From Fictibacillus terranigra (GTDB lineage Bacteria > Bacillota > Bacilli > Bacillales > Fictibacillaceae): DNA of 64,000 nt. The stretch spans positions 434,001 to 498,000 of the forward strand of contig NZ_JAUHLN010000002.1 in NCBI RefSeq assembly GCF_030412265.1, in the 5' to 3' direction. The position numbers and the translations under genes were made by a program. Of the stretch, positions 56,702 to 64,000 are shown piece after piece. The notes below the pieces were generated by a model. The model had not been told where the DNA came from. It did not search any database and saw nothing but the letters and a program-made list of their open reading frames with translations. Position 1 is the stretch's first letter, and each line of letters opens with the position of its first letter.

Positions 56702-56762
56702 AACTCTAACATGGCAACACGCTTTTTGTGTTGGACATTACTTTTATTCCAGCTGACAAATT

Positions 56763-56790
56763 AAAAAAATGCCTGCAGAAGCAGGCATTA
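56763..56790 (-). terminator. rnjB terminator
   Basis: TGCCTGC and GCAGGCA flank a 4-base loop. On the minus strand it is followed by TTTTTTT; the stem begins at the stop codon. Confidence 0.9.
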
Positions 56791-58461
56791 AATTTCCATA
56801 ATGATCGGCATAATCATTGGCCGACGGCGTGTTTTATCAAATAAATAATGGCTGAGTGAATCGCGCATGTTGGATTTTAATGAAGACCAGTCCTTCACTT
56901 TTTCCTGCATGCATTTATCGAGCACTTCTGTCACAAGTTTGTTCGCTTCCTGAAGGAGCTCTTCACTCTCGCGGACGTAAACAAATCCCCGGGATATTAT
57001 TTCAGGGCCGGATATGATTTGATTGGACGCTCTGCTTATCGTAACGACGACAACCAGTATTCCGTCCTGGGACAGAAGCTTTCGGTCGCGCAGCACGATG
57101 TTTCCGATATCCCCTACACCTAAGCCGTCAACGAGAACGTTTCCTGCTGGAACTTTTCCGGTCCGTTTAGCCAAACCGTCAGCAAACTCAACGACTTCTC
57201 CTTTTTCAAGAATAAAAATATTTTCAGCATCAACGCCTACCTGAAGCGCAAGATTTTGGTGCGCTTTTTGCATTTTATATTCCCCGTGGACAGGGATAAA
57301 ATATTTAGGCTTCATAAGGCTCAGCATCAACTTCAATTCTTCCTGGCAGCCGTGCCCTGAAACGTGCACTTTGCGCTGTCCGAAAATAACTTCAGCACCT
57401 GTCCTCATCAATAAATCGACGATGCGGGCTACAGAACGCTCGTTTCCAGGGATTGGCGTAGCTGCAATGACCACTGTATCCGTATGCCGGATCGCGATCT
57501 GTTTATGTGCTTTATGCGCCATGCGCGACAAAGCCGCCATTTGTTCGCCCTGACTGCCGGTTGTTAAAATAACTATACGGTCTTCCGAAAAGTTATTCAT
57601 CTGATCAATGGAGATCATACTGTCTTTCTCGATGTTCAGATATCCTAAATCAGAAGCGATGTCCACAACTTTTACCATGCTTCTTCCGGTAATGACAATT
57701 TTCCTGTTGGTTTTGGCAGCAGCGGTGAAAATCTGCTGGATGCGGTGAACATTGGATGCGAAAGATGCGATGATAATCCGGCCCTTCGCTTCAGCAAACA
57801 CATTATCGATCTCATGCCCCACTGACTTTTCGGAACCTGTCATGCCAGGCCTTTCCGCATTGGTGCTGTCCGAAAGCAGGCATAGTACCCCTTTGCTGTT
57901 CAGCTCAGCAATCTTGCCAAAATCCGTATGCTTCCCATCGATCGGAGACTGGTCAATCTTAAAGTCACCTGTATTCACGATGACTCCCTGCGGCGTGTGA
58001 ACGGCAATGCCGACGGAATCTGGAATACTGTGATTTGTGCCAAAGAAAGTAACTTTATACTCTCCAAAGTCGAGGACGGATTCTGAACTGACTAAGTGCA
58101 TTTTCGTGCTCTTATGAAGTCCAGCTTCTTTCAGCTTTGCTTCTACAAGCCCTAGGGTAAGCTTCGTTCCGTAAACAGGAACAGGCAGCTGCTTTAAAAT
58201 AAAAGGAAGTCCGCCGATGTGGTCTTCGTGTGCATGGGTCAGAAAAATCCCCTTGACTCTGTCCTTGTTCTGGACAAGATAGGTTATGTCCGGAATCACG
58301 ATATCGATGCCAAGCATTTCCTCCTGAGGAAACATTAAGCCTGCATCCAGGACAAAGATATCCTCCCCCGCTTCGACCACATACATGTTTTTGCCAATTT
58401 CGCCAATACCGCCCAGGGCAAAAACTTTAATCTTTTCACTATTTTGTTGTTTCGTTGTCAA
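56788..58461 (-). CDS. rnjB: Ribonuclease J2
   Basis: The protein is 557 aa. The preferred start is TTG at 58461 (TTKQQNSEKIKVFALGG...), with GGGAGG 9 bases upstream; the frame is open 20 codons farther without a site. The metallo-beta-lactamase motif HAHEDHIGGLP (~72) and beta-CASP domain (GRSMVKVVDIA..., TGSQGEQMAALSRMA) are complete. It is the RnjB paralogue by position next to tepA. It is a 5'-3' exo/endoribonuclease acting with RNase J1 and RNase Y. Confidence 0.93.
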   Translation of the reverse strand: MTTKQQNSEKIKVFALGGIGEIGKNMYVVEAGEDIFVLDAGLMFPQEEMLGIDIVIPDITYLVQNKDRVKGIFLTHAHEDHIGGLPFILKQLPVPVYGTKLTLGLVEAKLKEAGLHKSTKMHLVSSESVLDFGEYKVTFFGTNHSIPDSVGIAVHTPQGVIVNTGDFKIDQSPIDGKHTDFGKIAELNSKGVLCLLSDSTNAERPGMTGSEKSVGHEIDNVFAEAKGRIIIASFASNVHRIQQIFTAAAKTNRKIVITGRSMVKVVDIASDLGYLNIEKDSMISIDQMNNFSEDRIVILTTGSQGEQMAALSRMAHKAHKQIAIRHTDTVVIAATPIPGNERSVARIVDLLMRTGAEVIFGQRKVHVSGHGCQEELKLMLSLMKPKYFIPVHGEYKMQKAHQNLALQVGVDAENIFILEKGEVVEFADGLAKRTGKVPAGNVLVDGLGVGDIGNIVLRDRKLLSQDGILVVVVTISRASNQIISGPEIISRGFVYVRESEELLQEANKLVTEVLDKCMQEKVKDWSSLKSNMRDSLSHYLFDKTRRRPMIMPIIMEI

Positions 58462-58594
58462 TGTAATAATCCTCCCAGTTGTTGTGTTTATGTACTCTCC
58501 GTTCACGTCACTTGAATTCATTATAGCTTATGTTCGAAAGCGAATACAAGAAGAAGCAACGTTTTCTTTTCTATCCCTGTGCTTATGGCTGAAA

Positions 58595-58620
58595 TAAAAA
58601 AAGCGGCACAATGGCCGCTT
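58595..58620 (-). terminator. dapA operon terminator
   Basis: AAGCGGC (58601-58607) pairs with GCCGCTT (58614-58620). On the minus strand it is followed by TTTTTATTTC. Confidence 0.9.
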
Positions 58621-58629
58621 GTTTTCATT

Positions 58630-59502
58630 TTACAATGAAGATCGCATGATTTTGGATAACGATTCCCGCTGCTGCTGGTTCAATGGCAATAAAGGAAGAC
58701 GTACGCTTCCGACATCAAGCCCCTTAAACTGCAAAGCTGTTTTAACAGGGGCCGGGCTTGGTGCTTTAAACATCTCATCCATAACCGGCAGAAGCTTCCT
58801 GTGAAGTTTTGCCGCTTCCTGTACCCTTCCTTGTTTAAATTGCGAAATCATTTCCTGCATTTGATTTCCTATCACATGGGATGCGACAGATACGATCCCT
58901 GCTCCTCCGATGGATAATACCGGCAGTGTGATACCATCATCACCGCTGTACAGAAGAAAATCCTCAGACGTTTGCTCTATGATTTGGCTCATCTCTCCCA
59001 AATCACCACCGGCATCTTTGATGGCAATAACGTTAGGGATTTTGGAAAGCTCAATAACGGTTTCAGCGGAAATGCTGACCATGGTGCGCCCCGGAACATT
59101 GTAAGCCATGATCGGGAGGCTGGTTTCAGCTGCTATGGCTTTAAAATGGGCAATGATTCCTTCCTGGCTCGGTTTACTGTAGTAAGGCGCCACGATCATA
59201 ATCGCATCAACACCGGCTTGTTCTGCCTTCTTGGTCAGGTCGATGGATGCTTTGGTGTTATTGCTTCCAGTTCCTGCGACAACAGGAACCCTTTTATCAA
59301 CAACTTTTACAACATGCCTGAATAGCGCAATCTTTTCCTCTGTTGATAATGTTGGTGACTCACCCGTTGTGCCTGCAACCACCAGGCTGTCTGTACCGTT
59401 TTGTATTAAGTAATTCACCAGCTTTGTCGTTTTGATAAAATCAATATTTCCCTTGCTGTCAAAGGGAGTTACCATAGCTGTGCTTATATTTCCCAAATGC
59501 AT
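58630..59502 (-). CDS. dapA: 4-Hydroxy-tetrahydrodipicolinate synthase
   Basis: The protein is 290 aa. The ATG at 59502 has AAGGAGCT 8 bases upstream. Substrate-site GTTGESPTLS (~44), catalytic Tyr in MAYNVPGRT (~135) and Schiff-base Lys in VIAIKDAGGD (~162). It condenses pyruvate with aspartate semialdehyde. Its product feeds lysine, peptidoglycan and, via DpaAB, dipicolinic acid. It is the last gene of asd-dapG-dapA. Confidence 0.97.
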   Translation of the reverse strand: MHLGNISTAMVTPFDSKGNIDFIKTTKLVNYLIQNGTDSLVVAGTTGESPTLSTEEKIALFRHVVKVVDKRVPVVAGTGSNNTKASIDLTKKAEQAGVDAIMIVAPYYSKPSQEGIIAHFKAIAAETSLPIMAYNVPGRTMVSISAETVIELSKIPNVIAIKDAGGDLGEMSQIIEQTSEDFLLYSGDDGITLPVLSIGGAGIVSVASHVIGNQMQEMISQFKQGRVQEAAKLHRKLLPVMDEMFKAPSPAPVKTALQFKGLDVGSVRLPLLPLNQQQRESLSKIMRSSL

Positions 59503-59555
59503 TTCGATCAGCTCCTTAAAATCTTGCAATATCCACTATATAGATACTTCTTTTT

Positions 59556-60803
59556 TTATTGGTCAGGAGACTCTAATCCAGTGGAATGGACTTTATCTAA
59601 CTCAAATGCTTTATGCAAGGCATTCACTGCCTTTACCATGTCATCCTGTCTTACGAGCACCCAAATGGTGGTGTGGGAGTCAGCGGACTGCAAAATTTGT
59701 ATATTTTCATCGACTAATGCCTCTACAATCGTAGCCGTCACCCCTGGTACACCTGACATTCCTGCTCCGACTGCGGATACTTTTGCACAGCTTCGCGTAA
59801 TCTCGGGCGAATATCCGAGGTCGTTAAGGACGTGCTCGGCATGTTGTGCCATACTTTCCATGACTGTATATACGACACCTTTAGGGCTGATGTTGAAAAA
59901 GTCTACAGAAATCTGTTCTTTTGCCATGGCTTTAAAGACCTTGGTATGAAGGTCATATTGAGCATCCTTCGCAAATACTTTGATCTGGGTGACATCAGGG
60001 ACATGTGCGATGCCTGTAATGACATGATCCTGCACATCCCGACCTGCTCCTTTGGATATGGCTGAGGTCACAAGGGTTCCAGGAAGCTCAGAATAGGTTG
60101 AACGGATTCTTAATGGCACTTTTGCCTGCATCGCAATCTCGACTGCACGGGGGTGAATCACTTTCGCTCCCTGGTAAGCCATATTGCAGATTTCATTGTA
60201 AGTAACAACAGATAGAGGCACTGCTTCTTTCACGATCCTCGGGTCCGCGGTCATCACGCCTTCCACATCTGTAAAAATATCAATATATTCAGCTCCAAGG
60301 GCTGCTCCAAGGGCTGACGCGGACGTATCACTGCCTCCCCGGCCGAGCGTTGTTACATCCCCCTCAGGAGATTCACCCTGAAATCCGGCAACAACTACCG
60401 TGTCATGTGTTTCAAGCATGGAACGGAGCCTGTCACATTGCATATCTGTAATTCTTGCGTTCGTATGTTCGTCGTTCGTCCTGAAGCCGGCTTGGGAGCC
60501 AGTCAAGGCTGTAGAAGATATTTCTTTACTTTTTAGCAGGTTGGAAAACACAACAGAAGAAATAATTTCTCCACAAGAAAGAAGCAGATCATATTCTCTG
60601 CTTTCCACTTGATGATCAGTAGCTCCAATCAGGCTTAGAAGTGTATCTGTCGCGTAAGGATCACCTTTACGTCCCATTGCCGAGACAACACAGACGACCT
60701 TATAGCCTTCAGCCACCGCTCTTTTAACATGCTCGGCTGCCAGTTCCCTGCCGTTTTCATCTTTTAAGGATGTGCCCCCAAATTTTTGTATGATTATCTT
60801 CAT
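59556..60803 (-). CDS. dapG: Aspartokinase I (meso-DAP-sensitive type)
   Basis: The protein is 415 aa. The kinase domain has KFGGTSLKD (~6), LGRGGSDTSASALGAAL (~152) and DVEGVMTADPR. Two ACT domains follow (~265-410). The C-terminal VRQDDMVKAVNALHKAFEL matches DapG. It phosphorylates aspartate as the first step to lysine and dipicolinate. It lies 20 bases after asd and 53 before dapA, in one transcript. Confidence 0.95.
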   Translation of the reverse strand: MKIIIQKFGGTSLKDENGRELAAEHVKRAVAEGYKVVCVVSAMGRKGDPYATDTLLSLIGATDHQVESREYDLLLSCGEIISSVVFSNLLKSKEISSTALTGSQAGFRTNDEHTNARITDMQCDRLRSMLETHDTVVVAGFQGESPEGDVTTLGRGGSDTSASALGAALGAEYIDIFTDVEGVMTADPRIVKEAVPLSVVTYNEICNMAYQGAKVIHPRAVEIAMQAKVPLRIRSTYSELPGTLVTSAISKGAGRDVQDHVITGIAHVPDVTQIKVFAKDAQYDLHTKVFKAMAKEQISVDFFNISPKGVVYTVMESMAQHAEHVLNDLGYSPEITRSCAKVSAVGAGMSGVPGVTATIVEALVDENIQILQSADSHTTIWVLVRQDDMVKAVNALHKAFELDKVHSTGLESPDQ

Positions 60804-60823
60804 GAAGTCAGCACCTTCTTTGA

Positions 60824-61870
60824 TTAGTTCAGCAATTCAAGTTTAATCAGGCTTTCTGCAATCTGCACCGAGTTCCAGGCTGCCCCTTTTAATAAGTTGT
60901 CAGATACAATCCATAGATGGAACGCATCATTGCGGTCCAGGTCTCTTCTGATACGGCCGACAAATACGTCATTTTTGCCAACAGAATGAGCTGGCATAGG
61001 ATAGATTTGATTCTGAGGATCATCCTGCAGAATAATACCTTCAGATGAAGCCAGAAGCTGTTTGAATTCTTCGATGGATTCTACATCCTCTCCTAATTCA
61101 ACATAGACAGATTCGGAGTGGCCCGTCTCAACCGGAAGCCTGACGCAAGTGGCGGCTACCTGCAGTTGAGGCATATGCATGATCTTTTTCGTTTCATTGA
61201 TCATCTTCATCTCTTCAAAGGTATATCCGTTCTCCTGAAACTTATCAATCTGAGGTACCGCATTAAATGCGATCTGATAGTGTTTTTCATCACCCGCACA
61301 CGGCAGGATTTCTGGGGTGAACTCTTTACCTTCCAGGATGGCCTGTGATTGGGACTTTAATTCTTCAATCGCTTTTGCGCCTGCACCTGATACCGCCTGG
61401 TAAGTTGAGACGATGACTTTGTTTAAGCCATACTTTTCTTGTAGCGGCTTTAAAGCAACCACCATCTGAATCGTCGAGCAGTTCGGATTGGCGATGATGC
61501 CCTTATGCTGGCGGATATCTTCTTCATTGACTTCTGGTACGACCAAGGGAACATTCTCATCCATACGGTACGCACTCGTGTTATCGATCACAACCGCGCC
61601 GCGTTTTACCGCTTCAGGAGCCAATTCTTTGGAGATAGAGCCTCCCGCTGAAAACAAAGCGATGTCCACTCCTTCAAAGGCTTCAGGCAGCGCTTCTTGA
61701 ATCACCACTTCTTCGCCTTTATAAACCGCTGTTTTGCCGGCAGATCTGCTGCTTGCAAGCAGAGATAATTTAGCAATCGGGAAGTTTCTTTCTTCCAGTG
61801 TTCTTAACATTTGTTGTCCAACGGCACCCGTCGCACCGACTACCGCTACATGAAATCCATTCTGAGTCAT
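60824..61870 (-). CDS. asd: Aspartate-semialdehyde dehydrogenase
   Basis: The protein is 348 aa. NADP-binding GATGAVGQQML (~12), active-site Cys in ANPNCSTIQMV (~129) and the His in GHSESVYVEL (~253). AAAGGAGA precedes the ATG. It reduces aspartyl phosphate to the semialdehyde used by DapA. A hairpin at 61919-61946 lies in its leader, between dpaB and asd. Confidence 0.97.
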   Translation of the reverse strand: MTQNGFHVAVVGATGAVGQQMLRTLEERNFPIAKLSLLASSRSAGKTAVYKGEEVVIQEALPEAFEGVDIALFSAGGSISKELAPEAVKRGAVVIDNTSAYRMDENVPLVVPEVNEEDIRQHKGIIANPNCSTIQMVVALKPLQEKYGLNKVIVSTYQAVSGAGAKAIEELKSQSQAILEGKEFTPEILPCAGDEKHYQIAFNAVPQIDKFQENGYTFEEMKMINETKKIMHMPQLQVAATCVRLPVETGHSESVYVELGEDVESIEEFKQLLASSEGIILQDDPQNQIYPMPAHSVGKNDVFVGRIRRDLDRNDAFHLWIVSDNLLKGAAWNSVQIAESLIKLELLN

Positions 61871-61918
61871 TAGACTGTATCTCCTTTTTTGTTTAGTCCA
61901 TAAACCTTGTCATGACAG

Positions 61919-61946
61919 AAGGAGAAACACGAATGTTTCTCCTTCT
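61919..61946 (-). repeat. Perfect hairpin between dpaB and asd
   Basis: GAAGGAGAAAC (61919-61929) and GTTTCTCCTTC (61936-61946) form an 11-bp stem with a 6-base loop. No T run follows on either strand, so it is not a standard terminator. It may protect or process the mRNA at the boundary between sporulation and housekeeping genes. Confidence 0.6.
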
Positions 61947-62064
61947 AGTGAAACATCTTTGTTTCTCTCCAGCAGCTCATACGAGAGAATCTTTTTGGAA
62001 TACACATTTTATTTCACATTTTAACATACTTCCCGCTAATAGAAAGCTATTTTTAATGAATTGC

Positions 62065-62652
62065 TCAGCCGTTCATCCTGAGTACAGGCTGCAGCTGTTT
62101 TCCTTCGAGTGCAGCTTCTACTGTTTCAAGCAGATATTCCATATGTGCGACGAGTGAATTTTGCTTGTTTACAGGGTCATCCTGGCCAAACGGCACAAAA
62201 TAAATGTTCTTGGCCGCCATCAGCCTCATAATATTCACACCATTTAACCCAAGTCCGTCATTTGTTGAGATCCCGAGTACGACAGGCGATTGATTCCGCA
62301 TCGTAGCTTTCGCTGCCATCAGAACAGGAGAATCAGTCATCGCATTGGCGAACTTACTGATGGAATTGCCTGTCAAAGGGGCGATGATCATACAATCCAA
62401 TGGTGTCTTCGGGCCAAATGGCTCAGCTTTAACGATAGAATTTACGGGTTCAATCCCCGTAAGCTCTGAAATTTTCCTTAGCCAGTCTTCACCCTCGCCA
62501 AACCGTGTATCCGTGTTTTGTACGGTGTGAGTCACAAAGGGTGTAACTTTCGCCCCTTCATCAATCAACCTTTTAATCTCAGGATAAACGGCGTCGTACG
62601 TACAATGAGAACCAGTTAAGCCAAAACCAATGTGTTTTCCATTGACTTTCAT
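62065..62652 (-). CDS. dpaB: Dipicolinate synthase subunit B
   Basis: The protein is 195 aa. The preferred ATG is at 62652, sharing one base with the dpaA stop (TGATG); a TTG one codon earlier is possible. It has a flavoprotein (FMN-binding) fold: GFGLTGSHCTYDAV (~8), PLTGNSISKFANAMTDSPVL (~95). With DpaA it turns DapA's product into dipicolinic acid in the mother cell. Confidence 0.96.
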   Translation of the reverse strand: MKVNGKHIGFGLTGSHCTYDAVYPEIKRLIDEGAKVTPFVTHTVQNTDTRFGEGEDWLRKISELTGIEPVNSIVKAEPFGPKTPLDCMIIAPLTGNSISKFANAMTDSPVLMAAKATMRNQSPVVLGISTNDGLGLNGVNIMRLMAAKNIYFVPFGQDDPVNKQNSLVAHMEYLLETVEAALEGKQLQPVLRMNG

Positions 62653-63551
62653 CAAGGTTTCCCCTTTCGATTAACCATTTCTTCCTTTATTAATTGGGAA
62701 AGGACATTGCCGAGAATCTGTCCAGCCGTTTTCGGTGCCACAATGCCCGGCAATCCTGGTGCAAGGAGTGCTTTAATGCCCCTTTTTTCAGCATACTTAA
62801 AATCAGTTCCGCCAGGCTTAGAAGCCAGATCAATGATCAGTGTATGAGTTGGCATTTTGGAGATAATGTCTGACGTCACAATTTGAAATGGAATGGTATT
62901 AATGCAAACATCCGTATCAATCACTTCTTTTTTCAAATCATCGAGATAAAAAGGAATAAAACCCATCTCACTGATCCGTGCTAAATGTTCCGGTTTTCTT
63001 GCGCCAACTTTCACTCTTGCTCCAAGTGCTGCAAAAGCTCTTGCCACACTCATGCCCACACGGCCGAATCCTAAAACAACCGTGTTTGACTTATGGATGG
63101 TTGTATCGGTGTTTTGAATCACCATCATCAGGGTGCCTTCCACAGTCGGAATACTGTTGTAGATGGCTACATCATCCCTTTCGAAGAGCTGGGTGTGCCC
63201 CCGTCCGCTTTCAGCTATGATGCCGTTCAGGTACTTATTCGTTATACCTGAATATACATGGCAATGCTCAGGGGTCTGCTTTAAATGCGAAGAAGTAATT
63301 ACAATGCTTTTATTTGAGAAAATGGTATCAATCTCGCCATTCGGACCCGTGCCATTCACCGGCAGCACAATAAAATCTAATTTGGCAAAATCAACTTCTC
63401 CCATATCCATTTTCGAAGCTCCGGTAAACCCGTGATCCAGCTGATCAAACCCAACCAGCACAAGGTTGGCGCCTTGTTCAGTAAGCTTGCGGATCACTTC
63501 CAGCTGTCTGGCATCACCGCCAAATATGGCAATTTGCAAGTCAGTTAACAT
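62652..63551 (-). CDS. dpaA: Dipicolinate synthase subunit A
   Basis: The protein is 299 aa, as in B. subtilis SpoVFA, with AAAGGGGAGG 5 bases before the ATG. LVGFDQLDHGFTGA (~36), YNSIPTVEGTLM and a Rossmann segment VLGFGRVGMSVARAFAALGA (~158) are diagnostic. The reaction oxidises the dihydrodipicolinate-type intermediate. A sigma-K-type promoter lies at 63616-63644, fitting mother-cell expression. Confidence 0.97.
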   Translation of the reverse strand: MLTDLQIAIFGGDARQLEVIRKLTEQGANLVLVGFDQLDHGFTGASKMDMGEVDFAKLDFIVLPVNGTGPNGEIDTIFSNKSIVITSSHLKQTPEHCHVYSGITNKYLNGIIAESGRGHTQLFERDDVAIYNSIPTVEGTLMMVIQNTDTTIHKSNTVVLGFGRVGMSVARAFAALGARVKVGARKPEHLARISEMGFIPFYLDDLKKEVIDTDVCINTIPFQIVTSDIISKMPTHTLIIDLASKPGGTDFKYAEKRGIKALLAPGLPGIVAPKTAGQILGNVLSQLIKEEMVNRKGKP

Positions 63552-63615
63552 GCTTCCTCCCCTTTCTCTGTTGCTCCTAAAAAACAGGGGAAATCCTTGT
63601 TCATGTTCGCAACAC

Positions 63616-63644
63616 CATCATATGATTCCTTTGCCTAGATGGTG
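63616..63644 (-). promoter_or_regulatory. Candidate sigma-K promoter of dpaAB
   Basis: On the minus strand CACC, 16 bases, then CATATGATG. The sigma-K consensus is HACM-N16-CATANNNTA; only the last base differs. It is 65 bases upstream of the dpaA start, where the known spoVF promoter lies in B. subtilis. Confidence 0.6.
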
Positions 63645-63806
63645 ACTCTCATTAATCGGCAGCAACAGTATTCAAACCCTTTATTTTCATTCTTGCTTTG
63701 CGATTCTTCTCATTTACCTCAACAGTATATTCAAAATTACAAACGGGGATTGGTTAGACAACCTAATGACAAGCCCGAATTTAACAGTTTCCTATGAAAA
63801 AGACAT

Positions 63807-63833
63807 AAAAAAACCTGCAGCATATGCTGCAGG
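63807..63833 (-). terminator. mlpA terminator
   Basis: CCTGCAGCAT/ATGCTGCAGG (63814-63833) is a perfect 20-base palindrome. On the minus strand it is followed by TTTTTTT. Confidence 0.9.
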
Positions 63834-63837
63834 CGTC

Positions 63838-64000
63838 TTATTGCAATCCTTTAGGCAGATCACCTGTCGGGCTGACCAAGGATGCGGAACATTCATTGTC
63901 AAAAATTCGATGAATCAATGTATCTACGCTTTCTTTTGATACAGCATCGATGAGCTGCACCATTTCATCAAGAGAACGGTGATAGTTAAGAATCAATTCA
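63838..64000 (-). CDS. mlpA: M16 zinc protease MlpA (YmxG), C-terminal end; runs off the window
   Basis: The minus strand is open from the edge for 53 codons to a TAA at 63838-63840. It reads ELILNYHRSLDEMVQLIDAV, then the end of an M16 domain with SLVSPTGDLPKGLQ. The short matching region and its place before dpaA identify it with B. subtilis MlpA. The catalytic H-x-x-E-H part lies outside the window. Confidence 0.7.
   Translation of the reverse strand, partial: ELILNYHRSLDEMVQLIDAVSKESVDTLIHRIFDNECSASLVSPTGDLPKGLQ

Noticed and set aside
1-64000. CRISPR arrays, rRNA or tRNA genes
   Set aside because: No regularly spaced repeats and no tRNA- or rRNA-like sequence blocks were seen on either strand.

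Overview
The window looks like the chromosome of an endospore-forming member of the Bacillaceae (Bacillus/Fictibacillus-like). The evidence is intact spoVK, cotE, spoVS, spoIIIE, tepA and dpaAB, low to moderate GC, AGGAGG-type ribosome binding sites, and a gene order that reads as the reverse of the Bacillus subtilis mlpA-to-glnA block. The genus is an inference from gene order and protein similarity.

There are two parts. Positions 1 to about 14,200 are an accessory, heavily rearranged region. At its left edge is a minus-strand pair: a ~517-aa protein that resembles DUF6361-type proteins, and the start of a phospholipase-D-fold protein that runs off the window. To their right come decayed small genes, a secreted protein, two outward-facing IS1182-type transposase ends around a small membrane protein, a threonine dehydratase scrap joined to another transposase scrap, a CotA-like multicopper oxidase, a zinc-ribbon protein beside a complex palindrome and a broken serine recombinase, a secreted calcineurin-like phosphoesterase, an IS3 remnant that truncates a DeoR-type pseudogene, a RadC remnant, an unidentified structured non-coding segment (12380-12804), a frameshifted membrane/coiled-coil gene, and the 3' end of a tyrosine integrase next to glnA. 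This pattern fits repeated insertion and decay downstream of glnA.

Positions 14,286 to 64,000 are conserved core, almost all on the minus strand. In transcription order from the right these are: mlpA (partial); dpaA-dpaB-asd-dapG-dapA (dipicolinate and lysine pathway); rnjB; tepA-ylzJ; spoIIIE; a GntR regulator; a BMP/nupNOPQ-type nucleoside ABC transporter; ymfF-ymfH-ymfI (ymfI belongs to EF-P modification); ymfJ; ymfK; rodZ; pgsA; cinA-recA (SOS box); rny-ymdB-spoVS; korA-korB; miaB-ricA; cotE; mutS-mutL; miaA-hfq; an integrase-like protein lacking key catalytic residues; a YhcN-type lipoprotein; a YitT-type membrane protein; spoVK; hflX-ynbB; and glnR-glnA, with two GlnR boxes at their promoter. 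Plus-strand exceptions in the core are the YitT protein, the integrase-like gene and an MFS transporter.

Functionally the core combines nitrogen control, DNA repair and recombination, RNA turnover and modification, cell-shape and lipid genes, and several sporulation functions. The most unusual signals are the left-edge PLD/DUF6361-like pair, the structured RNA at 12.4-12.8 kb, a promoter-linked structured leader before korA, the catalytically degenerate recombinase beside hfq, and the palindrome cluster at 8.5-8.65 kb.
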